A DNA stretch of 64,000 nt from [Eubacterium] yurii (GTDB taxonomy: Bacteria > Bacillota > Clostridia > Peptostreptococcales > Filifactoraceae), in the NCBI GenBank assembly GCA_900167215.1, contig FUZS01000017.1:1-64000 (forward strand), given 5' to 3'. The notes beneath the pieces are model-generated. The model had not been told where the DNA came from, did no database searches, and saw only the letters and a program-made list of their open reading frames with translations. The position numbers and the translations under genes are program-made. Numbering within the stretch: position 1 is the first letter of the stretch; every line of letters begins with the position of its first letter. Positions 44,398-54,540 of this stretch are shown here, in pieces.

Positions 44398-45621
44398 CTA
44401 AATTTTTACTTGATGAAATACTTTTTTTCCTTTTCTAATCATTATAACGTCATCTTTCATCATTGATAAATCTACTATAAAGTTTGTATCATTGATTTTC
44501 TCATCATTTACAGTTATCCCGCCTTGTTGTATAAGTCTTCTGCCTTCAGCATTACTTGGGCTTAGATTTGTAAGTTTTAAAAGCTCTAAAATATTTATTC
44601 CTTTTTCCAAGTCATCTTTATTAACTGTTGTAGTAGGGGCATTTGCAGAAGAAGCGTTTGAAGAAAATATAGCTCTTGCAGCCTCTAAAGCCTTGTCAGC
44701 TTCTTCCTTGCCATGAACCAATTTTGTAGTTTCGTAAGCCAATACTTCCTTAGCTTCGTTTATTGCGCTGTCCTTCAAAGCTCCAAGTCTCCTTACTTCG
44801 TCCATAGGTAGGAAAGTTAAAAGGCCCAAGCATTTTTCTACAGATGCGTCTTCTATATTTCTCCAGTATTGGAAAAATTCATAAGGAGAAGTTTTTTCTT
44901 TGTCCAACCACAAAGCACCTGACATAGTCTTACCCATCTTTTTGCCATCTGAAGTTGTAAGTAGATTAAATGTGAGAGCAAATGCCTTTTTTTGTGATTT
45001 TCTTCTTACAAGGTCAGCTCCTGCAAGTATGTTTGACCATTGATCATCGCCACCACATTGAACCTTACAATCATACATCTTGTTTAACATGTAAAAGTCA
45101 TACGCTTGCATTATCATATAGTTAAATTCCAAGAAAGAAAGACCTTTTTCCATTCTGCTTTTGAAACATTCGGCAGTAAGCATCCTGTTTACAGAAAACT
45201 CAGCTCCAATCTCTCTTAAAAAAGGAATGTATTCAAGATTCATCAGCCAATGTGCATTATCTTCAAGTATAGCCTTGTCATCAGAAAAATCAATAAATCT
45301 TGATAGTTGTTCCTTAAATCTTTCACCGTTACTTTTGATGTCTTCAGGCGTAAGCATCTGTCTCATATCTGTCCTACCTGAAGGATCGCCTATCATAGTA
45401 GTGCCTCCACCAATCAGTACGATAGGTCTATGACCGGCAAGTTGCATATGTCTCATAGCTATTGCCTGTAAAAAGTGACCTACGTGGAGTGAATCTGCTG
45501 TAGCGTCATATCCTGTGTAAAACGTCACCTTCTCATTTTCGAAAAGCTCTCTTAACTCTTCCTCATGAGATGTTTGTGCTATAAATCCTCTTTCTTTTAA
45601 GACGTCAAATACATTTGACAT
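44398..45621 (-). CDS. tyrS: tyrosyl-tRNA synthetase
   Basis: 407 residues, the TyrS1 type. It charges tRNA-Tyr with tyrosine. The HIGH-like motif is HVGH in [11 protein letters not shown], the KMSKS-like loop is KMGKT, and a C-terminal S4 RNA-binding domain (about 340-400, [19 protein letters not shown]-like) is present. AAAGGAG precedes the ATG. No T-box was seen in its 350-base upstream region, unlike many Firmicutes tyrS genes. Confidence 0.97.
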   Translation of the reverse strand: MSNVFDVLKERGFIAQTSHEEELRELFENEKVTFYTGYDATADSLHVGHFLQAIAMRHMQLAGHRPIVLIGGGTTMIGDPSGRTDMRQMLTPEDIKSNGERFKEQLSRFIDFSDDKAILEDNAHWLMNLEYIPFLREIGAEFSVNRMLTAECFKSRMEKGLSFLEFNYMIMQAYDFYMLNKMYDCKVQCGGDDQWSNILAGADLVRRKSQKKAFALTFNLLTTSDGKKMGKTMSGALWLDKEKTSPYEFFQYWRNIEDASVEKCLGLLTFLPMDEVRRLGALKDSAINEAKEVLAYETTKLVHGKEEADKALEAARAIFSSNASSANAPTTTVNKDDLEKGINILELLKLTNLSPSNAEGRRLIQQGGITVNDEKINDTNFIVDLSMMKDDVIMIRKGKKVFHQVKI

Positions 45622-45840
45622 AAAAACACTCCTTTCAATAGATTATCAGGTTTAAAATACAAACAAATTACTTAAGTAATTATATTCTATCATTAATTGT
45701 AATGTAGACTTAAAAATAACTAAATAAATATGTCATAAATAATCTAAACTACAATTAAATTTCTAAGTTTTATTATCTTATCCAAATCGAGGATGACTGA
45801 TATTATACTACAGTTTATCAGTATTTTGCAATAGTATATA
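45622..45840. other. tyrS upstream region
   Basis: AT-rich spacer of about 220 bases. I found no T-box core (no GTGGNACCGCG on the minus strand), gene or strong promoter beyond a possible minus-strand TATAAT near 45680. Confidence 0.4.
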
Positions 45841-45842
45841 AA

Positions 45843-45878
45843 AAACTCTTATATAAACTTATTTTTATATAAGAGTTT
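45843..45878 (-). terminator. terminator of the tandem secreted-protein genes
   Basis: AAACTCTTATATA (45843-45855) and TATATAAGAGTTT (45866-45878) are perfect 13-bp inverted repeats; on the minus strand a T run follows. It lies 95 bases past the last stop. Confidence 0.75.
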
Positions 45879-45972
45879 CATTGTTTTCAAATAAACTGAA
45901 TAAATTTTATAACTTTACTTCAAATTAATTTTTCGTTAGATTTATAACAGTAAATATATCCTATAATTTTTG

Positions 45973-47175
45973 CTACTTAAGTGGTATATTGTAATAACGT
46001 ACTGTTCTATCTTGCCAAGACCATACTATCAGTTCATTTTTGTATATGAACATATCTGATTGATTGTTAGGGACTGTTATATTAGCTATTTCAACACCTT
46101 TTTCATTTAAAATTTTGACTTCAGAATTATTTTTGTGTTGACTTAGTACAGCGACTATATTTCCGTTTGTTACTACTCTTTTCATAGCTGAGTAAAGTAG
46201 TTTAGGTTTTTTGTTAGATACTGTAAATAGTTTTGAGTGATTTTTATCTCCCATAAAAAAAATATTATTTTTAACTGGAAAATAATTGATATTCTTACTA
46301 AGAATATTATCATCAAATTTTGCATCTGAACAAATTAGCTCTGTGGACTTATTTTTTAGCGAATATGAGTAGATTGAATATAGAACTTTATTAGCTTCTT
46401 TCTTATAGTAGTATATCCTGCCATTTCCCATTAGCATATTTTGTACATCAGGTATAAACATTTCTTTTTTATTGTTGGAATTGTTGATTGCTATAATACC
46501 TGGTGCTTTGATAGTGTTAGAACTCTTATCTTGAGTTTCATTATCATCATGGTCGTTAGGATTGTTGTATTGATAGTTTACAGCATAGCTATAGTCTTTT
46601 GTTATTGATGAAAATAGTGGAGCTATTCTCAAAATATCTTTAGCATTATATTCAAACTTTTGAATGTCATTGTAGAATCTACTATACCATGAACCTACCT
46701 TACCTTGGTTCATATATTGCGGATTAGGAAAAAATGACAATTTATTTTTGAGAGTATCAACTTCGATTGAGACGCCATCTGAAAAGTCAGACTTATTTAC
46801 AGCTGTTTCTTTAGTTAATTGGAATATGTTTATACCACCCATAAAGCCTCCACCAAATCGAGCTATACTATATAGCTTTTGGTCACTTAGGATTTTAAAA
46901 ACAGGAAGTTTGACAGTATAGGCATCTCCAACTTGATTGATTTGTTTTGCTTTTTCGTTACTAAAAACTGATTTCGAGTAAGTTTTATAATGTTCTAAAT
47001 CCCTATAGGCAATGTTATAGAATATATATTTGTTGTACACAGCAATATCAGATTCAAATGCCTCTATAGGCAGTTTTACTGTAGCTTTAGGATATAATTT
47101 TTTTACAGCATTGGAAGGGAAGGTAAATATGGATAAAATCATTAGGAATATTGATAATTTTAATATCTTTTTCAT
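45973..47175 (-). CDS. secreted protein, tandem paralogue 2
   Basis: 400 residues with a clear signal peptide (MKK, hydrophobic 5-18, cleavage after SNA at about 23). The mature part has repeated strand-rich segments with Tyr/Lys turns, which suggests a beta-propeller or beta-rich extracellular fold, but no family is recognised. It is the downstream copy of a tandem pair. The first ~75 and last ~130 residues are nearly identical to the upstream copy, while residues about 115-200 differ strongly. It has GGAGG before the ATG, and the same ~54-base leader as its partner. Confidence 0.8.
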   Translation of the reverse strand: MKKILKLSIFLMILSIFTFPSNAVKKLYPKATVKLPIEAFESDIAVYNKYIFYNIAYRDLEHYKTYSKSVFSNEKAKQINQVGDAYTVKLPVFKILSDQKLYSIARFGGGFMGGINIFQLTKETAVNKSDFSDGVSIEVDTLKNKLSFFPNPQYMNQGKVGSWYSRFYNDIQKFEYNAKDILRIAPLFSSITKDYSYAVNYQYNNPNDHDDNETQDKSSNTIKAPGIIAINNSNNKKEMFIPDVQNMLMGNGRIYYYKKEANKVLYSIYSYSLKNKSTELICSDAKFDDNILSKNINYFPVKNNIFFMGDKNHSKLFTVSNKKPKLLYSAMKRVVTNGNIVAVLSQHKNNSEVKILNEKGVEIANITVPNNQSDMFIYKNELIVWSWQDRTVRYYNIPLK

Positions 47176-47246
47176 GATAAACCTCCAAAAATTTAATAAA
47201 TTTTGATTAAATAACCTCTTTGATTAAACTTATTCTGTAATAGATT

Positions 47247-48446
47247 TTAGTTGGGAATATTGTAATATCGTACTGTTCTATCTTGCCAAGACCATACTAT
47301 TAGTTCATTTTTGTATATGAACATATCTGATTGATTGTTAGGAACAGCTATATTAGATATTTCTACACCTTTTTCATTTAAAATTTTGACTTCAGAATTA
47401 TTTTTATGTTGACTTAGTACAGCAACTATATTTCCGTTTGTTACTACTCTTTTCATAGCTGAGTAAAGTAGTTTAGGTCTTTTGTTATATACTGTAAAAA
47501 GATAGGCGTTTTTTTTGCCGCCCATGTAAAATATATTATTTTTTACTGGAAAGTAATTGATATTTCTGCCTTGTATATCATCATCAAATCTTGCCTCTTC
47601 ACAAACAATCTCAGTAGATTTGTTTTTTAGAGAATAAGAGTAAATTGAGTATAGGTCCTTTTCATCTTCTTTCTTATAGTAGTATATCTTACCATCACCC
47701 ATTAGCATATTTTGCACATTAGGTATAATCATTTCTTTTTTATAGTTGCTATTATTGATTGCTACAATACCCGGAGCTTTGATGCTGCTTGAATTCTTAT
47801 CTTGATTTTCCGTATTCTCATCATAGTCATTGCTATTGTTGTATTGGTAGTTTACAGCATAAGTATAGTCTTTTGCTATTGACGAAAACATTGGAGCCAT
47901 TTTCAAAATATCACTGCTTTCATAGAAATCCTTGTCAATATCATTATCAAAAAAACAATACCAGGAACCATTTACTCCTTCATTCATAAAAAATGGATCT
48001 GAAAAGCTTTCTATCCTATTTTTAAATGGATTAATTTCATGTGTTCCTCTATCGGGAGCATTCATATAAATAGACTTATCTTTGTTTAATTGATTTATAT
48101 TTATTCCACCCATACTTGCTCCACCCACCCAAGCTATGCTATACAGTTTTTGGTCACTTAGTATTTTAAAAACAGGAAGTTGAACCCCATAGTAATCTTC
48201 AATTTTATTGATTTTTTTTGCTTTTTCATTACTAAAAACTGATTTCGAGTAAGTTTTGTAGTGGTCTAAATCCCTATAAGCAATGTTATAGAATATATAT
48301 TTGTTGTACACGGCAATATCAGACTCAAATGCCTTTATAGGAAGTTTTATTGTAGCTTTAGGATATAATTTTGTTACAGCATTAGAAGGTAAGGTAAATA
48401 TGGATAAAATCATTAGAAAGATTGATAATTTTAACAGCTTTTTCAT
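47247..48446 (-). CDS. secreted protein, tandem paralogue 1
   Basis: 399 residues, the upstream member of the pair and likely the parent promoter's first gene. Same signal peptide and layout as its partner: a conserved N-terminal part to about 110, a variable middle with an Asn/Asp-rich linker near 210, and a conserved end (VVTNGNIVAVLSQHKNN and onward). It lacks any enzyme motif that I know. Gram-positive cell-surface or secreted role is inferred from the signal peptide. Confidence 0.8.
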   Translation of the reverse strand: MKKLLKLSIFLMILSIFTLPSNAVTKLYPKATIKLPIKAFESDIAVYNKYIFYNIAYRDLDHYKTYSKSVFSNEKAKKINKIEDYYGVQLPVFKILSDQKLYSIAWVGGASMGGININQLNKDKSIYMNAPDRGTHEINPFKNRIESFSDPFFMNEGVNGSWYCFFDNDIDKDFYESSDILKMAPMFSSIAKDYTYAVNYQYNNSNDYDENTENQDKNSSSIKAPGIVAINNSNYKKEMIIPNVQNMLMGDGKIYYYKKEDEKDLYSIYSYSLKNKSTEIVCEEARFDDDIQGRNINYFPVKNNIFYMGGKKNAYLFTVYNKRPKLLYSAMKRVVTNGNIVAVLSQHKNNSEVKILNEKGVEISNIAVPNNQSDMFIYKNELIVWSWQDRTVRYYNIPN

Positions 48447-48598
48447 GATAAACCTCCAAAAATTTAATAAATTTTGATTAAATAACCTCTTTGATTAGCT
48501 TTAACTTGTAATAGAACATAGTCAAGTAAAAAAAAGTAAATTATATTTATCAATAGAACTGCTTTAAATATTATTGACAAGCTCAATACAAATAAGAC

Positions 48599-49504
48599 TT
48601 ATACTTGCAAATTTTTAATAAAGTCCTTATATATTTTATCAAATTCTGATTTCTTATCCTTTGGTATCTTGTAGACGACCTTAATATAGTTTTCTTCTTC
48701 ATCTAAGCCATCATTTGCAGAGAGTATTTCAATTACTCTATCTTTATTTTTGATACTTAGAGCAGATTTTAACAATTGTATATTAAAAGAAACACTATTT
48801 TTGTGTTTTAATATCTCTTCTTGGATATAGTCATCAAACTTTGCTATTATAATGGCTTGTTTGATGTTTATTAGGTTGTCGTCTAACATTTCAAAAAAGC
48901 CTGTATTCAAATTATTTAAAGAGATGTAGTTTTGTACCATTCTTCCTGTAATTCCAAGATGTGAGGCGATTATATCCCTCGTTTTGCTTCCCTTGCTTTT
49001 GGACTGTTTGATTTTAACGTATTTTTGCAAAATTGACTGTGTCTTCTCATATGTTGACAGCTGCCTTTGTATCCAATTGGTGTCAATTATTATCTCTTTT
49101 GCCATATCTTCGGTAATTTCATCATCTTTTTTGATTATTGCAGGTATCTTGAGATATTTATCATCTTTTGTTATTTCATATAATTTTTTATAAGCTCTGA
49201 CTCTATTGTGCCCGGACAATATCATATAGTTTTCATCTTGTTGCCATACGACTATAGGATGCAAAAGAGAGTTGTTGTCAATAGAGTCTACAAGTTCCAA
49301 AAACTTGTCGTCGTCTAACTTTGAATAAAAGTTCCACTTACTTGGAGCCTCTTTGAGTTTATCTACATCAACAGAGCTTACACTTTCGTGTTTGACATCT
49401 ATGTCAAATCTTGATACTACATTTTCTTTTTCATCTTCATTTTCAGAGATTTTAGACAGGTTTTTGAATCTATCTTTATTTATTATGGATTTTTTTACAG
49501 GCAT
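48599..49504 (-). CDS. parB: ParB/Spo0J-like partition protein
   Basis: 301 residues. The N-terminal ParB domain (about 50-140) includes HPIVVWQQDENYMILSGHNR, close to the CTP-binding GHNR/GxRR motif. A central HTH follows (RDIIASHLGITGRMVQNY). The C-terminal half is charged and probably dimerising. It would bind parS-like sites and work with ParA in segregation. It is 12 bases after parA in one operon. The sequence differs from the chromosomal Spo0J pattern, and the gene is not near gidA/gidB, so an accessory or element-derived system is possible. No parS was found nearby. Confidence 0.85.
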   Translation of the reverse strand: MPVKKSIINKDRFKNLSKISENEDEKENVVSRFDIDVKHESVSSVDVDKLKEAPSKWNFYSKLDDDKFLELVDSIDNNSLLHPIVVWQQDENYMILSGHNRVRAYKKLYEITKDDKYLKIPAIIKKDDEITEDMAKEIIIDTNWIQRQLSTYEKTQSILQKYVKIKQSKSKGSKTRDIIASHLGITGRMVQNYISLNNLNTGFFEMLDDNLINIKQAIIIAKFDDYIQEEILKHKNSVSFNIQLLKSALSIKNKDRVIEILSANDGLDEEENYIKVVYKIPKDKKSEFDKIYKDFIKNLQV

Positions 49505-49516
49505 AGGACCTCCGAA

Positions 49517-50284
49517 TTAATTAGAAGTTTTTTCTAAGACTTCAACTGCAAGACCGTTATATGAAATTGAAGCTCTTGAATTCTTGTCAAATTCACATAT
49601 TGGAACACCTTGAAATTGACTCTTTTTAATATTTATATCAACAGGAATATTATTTTCAAGTATCTTGCTTGAGAATAAATCTCTAAGCAACTCTCTTGTT
49701 TCTCCAGTTGTAGACTCTCTGTTATCCACCTTTGTTTCAACTATTCCAAGTATTTCGAGAGATTTGTTATATAACTTTACCTCTTTGATAAAGTTGGATA
49801 AGGGTTCCAAACCCTCTATACCAAATGCTGAAAGCTCAACAGGTATCAGTACATAATCTGATGCGACTAATACATTGTAATTAAGTAATCCCAAAAAAGG
49901 ACAGGTATCAATTAATACATAATCGTATATGTCCTTTAAAACTATATCTTCAAGCAATCTTTTCACAAGAGTCTCCTTGAAGTTTTTATTGACTAACTGC
50001 ATGTCGATTGCAGATAGCATATAGTCAGAAACGATTATATCTATGTTATTATATTGAGTTTTTTTGATAAAGTTAATGAGACTTTTTTCTTCGCTCAATG
50101 CCTTGTAGAGGTTGGTATCTTTGTCAGGGGCAATATCGTATGAGCGTGTAAGATTCATCTGCATGTCCGCATCAATAAGCAATATTCTCTTTCCAAGAGT
50201 CGATAGGGCATAGCCGAGGTTGGAAGTAAGAGTAGTCTTGCCTGAGCCACCCTTGTTATTTGATACGGATATTATTTTTGTCAT
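49517..50284 (-). CDS. parA: ParA/Soj-like ATPase
   Basis: 255 residues of the deviant Walker A family: NNKGGSGKTT (about 7-16) with the signature Lys, LLIDADMQMNLT, and DYVLIDTCPFLG. It forms ATP-dependent dimers on DNA and moves ParB-bound cargo. The ATG at 50284 follows AGGAG by seven bases; a TTG two codons earlier is not preferred. It is the first gene of the parA-parB pair. Confidence 0.92.
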   Translation of the reverse strand: MTKIISVSNNKGGSGKTTLTSNLGYALSTLGKRILLIDADMQMNLTRSYDIAPDKDTNLYKALSEEKSLINFIKKTQYNNIDIIVSDYMLSAIDMQLVNKNFKETLVKRLLEDIVLKDIYDYVLIDTCPFLGLLNYNVLVASDYVLIPVELSAFGIEGLEPLSNFIKEVKLYNKSLEILGIVETKVDNRESTTGETRELLRDLFSSKILENNIPVDINIKKSQFQGVPICEFDKNSRASISYNGLAVEVLEKTSN

Positions 50285-50482
50285 TAGCAATCTCCTATCT
50301 TTGTTTAATATGTTAAATATATTATATCAAAAATAATTTTATATTACAAATTATTTGAATATTACAATATTTTTAATTTTAGATTAAATTTTATTTTGAA
50401 GTAAATTTTAAAGTATTATTATTCAAAAATACAAATTCCAGTATAAGCTTATGAAGATGCTATAAAATTGTCATAAAATAAT

Positions 50483-50528
50483 AAAAGCCCAAGAAATTAT
50501 CATATGTTGTGATAAGTCTTGAGCTTTT
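50483..50528 (-). terminator. terminator of the flagellin gene
   Basis: AAAAGCCCAAGA (50483-50494) and TCTTGAGCTTTT (50517-50528), with an inner TTATCA/TGATAA stem, form a long hairpin 13 bases past the flagellin stop. Confidence 0.85.
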
Positions 50529-50540
50529 ATTTGATTTATA

Positions 50541-51605
50541 TTAATTTTCCAACAATTTTAATATCATTTGTGGGAGTTGGTTTGCCTGAGTTAACATTGA
50601 AGTGCCTGATTGTTGAAGTATATTGTATTTAGTAAATTCAGACATTTGTTCAGCTATATCAGTATCTTGAATTTTCGACATAGTTTGTGTTACATTTTCA
50701 GCTGATGAATCCAAAGTCTTAATAGTGTGTTCAAGCCTATTTTGTGACGCACCAAGAGAAGATCTCATTGAAGATACTCTTGATATTGCATTGTCATATA
50801 CATGTATTGCTGCAGTAGCAGATGATGCAGTTGTCACATCCAATGCATATTCCTTCTTGTACTCAAAATTTCCATTTGCATCTTTTTGTGGTACATTGCC
50901 AACTCTTTTTTTAATTGACATATTTTGTAGCTCGTCATCAGCTCTATATTTTGCGTCTTTTACATATTGAGGAGTGACAGGTGCACCTGTTTGTTCATCT
51001 ATAGTAGTGCCATGAGTATGGCCTACATATACCTTGTTGATGTCAAATGCGTCACCACCTTGAGTTACTCCGGAAATACCAAGTGAAGTGGAAGATAAAA
51101 TTTGGAATTGTACATCCATCATCTGATTAGCATTTGCACCAAGCTGAACAGGTATATTCATATTTGGCTTTGCTGTTCCATCTTCATTGTCAGCTGTGAA
51201 CATCTTCATCTTATTAAATTCTGTAGCTTCACCTATTCTGTTAATTTCAGAAGTAAGTTGATTTATCTCTTTTTGAATTGATTCTCTGTCCTCAAGTTTA
51301 TTTGTATCGTTAGCTGCTTGGACTGACAGTTCTCTCATTCTTTGCAACATTGAATGTACTTCATCAAGGGCAGTTTCTGCAGTTTGTATCATAGATATAC
51401 CGTCAAGAGAGTTTTTTGAAGCTCTTTGTAGTCCTGCTATTTGCATTGCCATTTTCTCAGATATGGCATATCCTGCGGCATCATCTTTTGCATTATTTAT
51501 TCTTTTTCCAGAAGAGAGTTTTTGCATTGCAAGACTTTGCATATTTCCTGTATTTTGCAGATGCCTTAATGTATTCATAGCATAAGGGTTGGAATTAAGT
51601 CTCAT
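50541..51605 (-). CDS. fliC: flagellin
   Basis: 354 residues. The N-terminal D0/D1 domain (MRLNSNPYAMNTLRHL and on through LSSGKRINNAKDDAAGYAI) and C-terminal D1/D0 domain (TDIAEQMSEFTKYNILQQSG and on to MILKLLEN) are fully conserved. A variable surface domain of about 120 residues sits between. It is exported by the flagellar type III system and makes the filament. The start lies 31 bases downstream of the FlhB-like gene with GAAAGG as ribosome site. The main flagellar gene cluster is not in the window. TLR5-recognition-type residues of D1 may be present but were not compared. Confidence 0.95.
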   Translation of the reverse strand: MRLNSNPYAMNTLRHLQNTGNMQSLAMQKLSSGKRINNAKDDAAGYAISEKMAMQIAGLQRASKNSLDGISMIQTAETALDEVHSMLQRMRELSVQAANDTNKLEDRESIQKEINQLTSEINRIGEATEFNKMKMFTADNEDGTAKPNMNIPVQLGANANQMMDVQFQILSSTSLGISGVTQGGDAFDINKVYVGHTHGTTIDEQTGAPVTPQYVKDAKYRADDELQNMSIKKRVGNVPQKDANGNFEYKKEYALDVTTASSATAAIHVYDNAISRVSSMRSSLGASQNRLEHTIKTLDSSAENVTQTMSKIQDTDIAEQMSEFTKYNILQQSGTSMLTQANQLPQMILKLLEN

Positions 51606-51636
51606 ATTTTTGCCTTTCTTACATTGTTTATAGAAT

Positions 51637-51912
51637 TTATTTAGAGTCTATACTTTCTACATATTGAAGCACTTTTGCAACTATATCGTACAGTTGGTAG
51701 GGGATTTCATCTCCTATACTAAGCGCCATGAGAGAATTAAGCAAATCTTCGTCAAAATATGTCGATATTCCGTCAAGTTTTGCTTTTTCAAGCATATTCA
51801 TGGCCACATATCCGCTACCCTTTGCACTTACAACAGGAGCGTTGTATTGCTCGTCATATTCAAGTGCTACAGCTTTTTTACTTAAAATTTCGTTTTTTTC
51901 TTTGTTATTCAT
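51637..51912 (-). CDS. FlhB C-terminal-domain protein (FlhX-like)
   Basis: 91 residues that match only the cytoplasmic C-terminal domain of the type III export switch protein FlhB/YscU: KKAVALEYDEQYNAPVV, SAKGSGYVA and GDEIPYQLYDIVAKVL. The NPTH autocleavage motif and the membrane half are missing. Stand-alone forms of this type are seen in clostridia and some other bacteria. They can partly take the place of the cleaved FlhB domain. It lies between the FliK-like and flagellin genes in one run. Confidence 0.9.
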   Translation of the reverse strand: MNNKEKNEILSKKAVALEYDEQYNAPVVSAKGSGYVAMNMLEKAKLDGISTYFDEDLLNSLMALSIGDEIPYQLYDIVAKVLQYVESIDSK

Positions 51913-51980
51913 AATGCTTCTTTCTTGAAATTATAAAAGATATATCGACATTTTTTGAAAAATATTAAATACAGTAATGA

Positions 51981-54491
51981 TTAAATGAAAAAATCTATAT
52001 TTCCGCTTGTACTGTTATTATCTTCAACAAAAGACAGTTTTGCATTTTCTTCAGGTGATGATATATCTATAAAGTCGATGTTGTAACCAAGAGAACTTAG
52101 ATTTTTGTCCAAAGATAAGACATCTGACTTGATTTTCTTCATTGAATCATCATTTCCTGAGATTTTTATAGAGAGTTTTTTGTTTTCTACTTTGATAAAA
52201 AAGCCCATTTTTCCAAGATTTTTTGTATTTAAATCTATGAGTACACTCATATCATCAGGATTAATCTTGCCTTTTTTAGCCTTGTTATTTTTTGCAAAAA
52301 CATTGGCATTATTTGACTCCCCATTCATATAAAAAGGTATTTGTAACATATCATTGTTTTGAGAGAGTTTTTGGCTTTGTCTGATATTTTCTGACAGATT
52401 TTTAATATGATTTTGAAGTATTGATTTCTCAGGTTTTTTGTCAGAATTTATTGCACTTTCTAAGTTTGAAAGCTCTTGAAATATATTTTGAATATTTTCT
52501 CTAAGCTCATCCTTTGTCTTGTTTTTTTGATTTTCAAGATGCCTTTGTATATTTTTGACTATTCTTGATACATCATTAAATTCATATTTATCTGAATCTT
52601 CAATGATTTTGTCCAAGATATCTATATAATTGTCTTCATTTTTGTATATATTAATGCTTTTCTTTACATTTTGTAAAGTAGGGGATTGATTATTTGAGAT
52701 TATATTTGATACAGCAAAATTTACATCTCTTTTTTCCATAGAATTGAAAATATCAAATATCTCTTTTTGTTTTGCATTTTGTACACTTACAATATTTGAA
52801 AGAGTTCTAATGTCTGTTGACATAGGATCAATATTGTCATTTAACATCTGAATTACATTTGTAGCCCTCATATTAGCCCTCAAATATTGGTAGTGGGAGT
52901 TTATTTCAACTTTTATATCAATGCTTTGAGTATAATTTGTTTGATAATTTAATTTTTCAAGCTTGATTTCATTATCAAAATTTTGCTTGAAAATTGAGTT
53001 TTTATCTGCAATGTAATTTAGTGAAATATTGTCGTTTCTATGGTCAATTAAACTAAAATCTATGCTTTCAATTTTATTTAAAACTATAGAAGCTTTTAGA
53101 GAAATTGAGTTTTCATAGCTTACAAAATTATTATTTAAGCCATCTCCAAATAATTTATTATACAAGTCATTATTTGTATTAGATAAAGAAAGTATTGATT
53201 TTACTGAGATATTTGACAATATAGTGTTGGAGTTTATTTGTTTAATTGCATCTAACAGGCTGATTGCCATTTCGTTTTCTTTTTCAGTAAAAACTGCTGT
53301 AGCTATATCTTCCATAGATTGAATAATACTGTTTACCTCATTGAGTAGCTGTCTTATATCCATAGAAGAAATATCTATGTCTGATTTTATCAGCATTGCT
53401 GCAATGTCTTTATCAAGTAGCTTTTGCAATGCTGATAAGTCATCTCTGATTTCTTTTATTTCAAGGATGTCTTGCTTATTTATCTCTTTGCCTTGTTTTA
53501 ATATAGCCTTTGCAATACTTATCTCTTCACTTGTAAAGCCCATGTCCTTAAGTGTGTTTAGTATTTCATCTTCCATTGCCTCCAGCTGTTTATCAGTAGG
53601 AATTTCAGTTTTTTGACTATAAGACACATTTGATGAACTTATATATGATGTTGAAATGAAATTTTTGACGTTATATAGTGTGTCGATAGATACATTGTCA
53701 TCTATTTGCAAAGATTTTGCTACATCTTCATCAGCAATATCTCTTAGATTATAAAGTTTTGAAAATACATCATGGATAGTATCAATAGTATCTTTATTTA
53801 TTTCAACATTATTTTGTTCAAGAGATATGATTATATCTTGAATATCTTTGCCCATCTTAGAACCATAGATATCCATTGAAATTTCTCTTGCTCTATCATA
53901 AGAAATAGGGCTTTTCACCTTATTTTCAAGTATAGTTGTAAACTTATCTGAAAGTGAAGATTTAGTAGATTTTGCCATTTTGAAAAGGTCAAATACAGAT
54001 TCATTTCTAATGTCGGTATTACTGTTCATAAGATTAACAATAAGGTTTATATCTATATTTGCAAGATTATTTATCGAGCTTTTAAGTGCAACAAATTTTA
54101 GTATATTCTCTTTAGTTGCAGGTATATTGCTATTTTTCAGATGTTTCAGAGCGTCAAGATTTTCCTTAGTAACAGGAACATCAGCTTTTTCCAGTTCTTT
54201 TACATCTTCGTCTCTTTTTTCCTTTTCCTCTTCGACTTGTTCATCACTTAACTTAGTCATAGACTCAATCTGAGATTTTTTGATTGTCAGTATCTCCCTT
54301 TGACTTACTGTCAAATCATTTTTTGTAACAATGTCGAGAAGTACATTGTCATCAGTCTTCATCCTTATATTTCTTCCGTCTTTTTCAAGTACAGTTCCCT
54401 TTATCAGCATATTTGATGATGAAGGAGCATCATATATGTCCTTAATTTTAGTATTTATATTAGCATTTTTAGTGTATATGTTGTTTATCAT
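51981..54491 (-). CDS. FliK-like flagellar hook-length control protein
   Basis: 836 residues, mostly polar with long low-complexity, helix-rich stretches and repeating VxxTKENLxxL / IxxxKDTI-type units (near 100-135, 230-245, 330-345). The C-terminal ~80 residues (SVLIDLNTKNLGKMGFFIKV and on) fit the conserved C-terminal domain of FliK. FliK measures hook length and flips FlhB's substrate preference; the next gene encodes an FlhB-like domain, which supports this. AGAGG before the ATG. A DUF6240-type repeat protein is the alternative for the N-terminal part. Confidence 0.75.
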   Translation of the reverse strand: MINNIYTKNANINTKIKDIYDAPSSSNMLIKGTVLEKDGRNIRMKTDDNVLLDIVTKNDLTVSQREILTIKKSQIESMTKLSDEQVEEEKEKRDEDVKELEKADVPVTKENLDALKHLKNSNIPATKENILKFVALKSSINNLANIDINLIVNLMNSNTDIRNESVFDLFKMAKSTKSSLSDKFTTILENKVKSPISYDRAREISMDIYGSKMGKDIQDIIISLEQNNVEINKDTIDTIHDVFSKLYNLRDIADEDVAKSLQIDDNVSIDTLYNVKNFISTSYISSSNVSYSQKTEIPTDKQLEAMEDEILNTLKDMGFTSEEISIAKAILKQGKEINKQDILEIKEIRDDLSALQKLLDKDIAAMLIKSDIDISSMDIRQLLNEVNSIIQSMEDIATAVFTEKENEMAISLLDAIKQINSNTILSNISVKSILSLSNTNNDLYNKLFGDGLNNNFVSYENSISLKASIVLNKIESIDFSLIDHRNDNISLNYIADKNSIFKQNFDNEIKLEKLNYQTNYTQSIDIKVEINSHYQYLRANMRATNVIQMLNDNIDPMSTDIRTLSNIVSVQNAKQKEIFDIFNSMEKRDVNFAVSNIISNNQSPTLQNVKKSINIYKNEDNYIDILDKIIEDSDKYEFNDVSRIVKNIQRHLENQKNKTKDELRENIQNIFQELSNLESAINSDKKPEKSILQNHIKNLSENIRQSQKLSQNNDMLQIPFYMNGESNNANVFAKNNKAKKGKINPDDMSVLIDLNTKNLGKMGFFIKVENKKLSIKISGNDDSMKKIKSDVLSLDKNLSSLGYNIDFIDISSPEENAKLSFVEDNNSTSGNIDFFI

Positions 54492-54540
54492 TTCAAACCT
54501 CTAATTTTAAGGTATTAATTTGTAAAAATCTTTATAAATC

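Larger units (their letters stand above)
45973..48497 (-). repeat. tandem duplication unit (about 1.27 kb)
   Basis: The two paralogous genes start 1271 bases apart. Their upstream ~54 bases (47173-47226 and 48444-48497) are essentially identical, including the ribosome site. This shows that the duplicated unit included gene and leader, and that the copies have since diverged mainly in the middle. Confidence 0.85.

Noticed and set aside
45622-45972. T-box upstream of tyrS
   Set aside because: No GTGGNACCGCG core or Stem I motifs are found on the minus strand.
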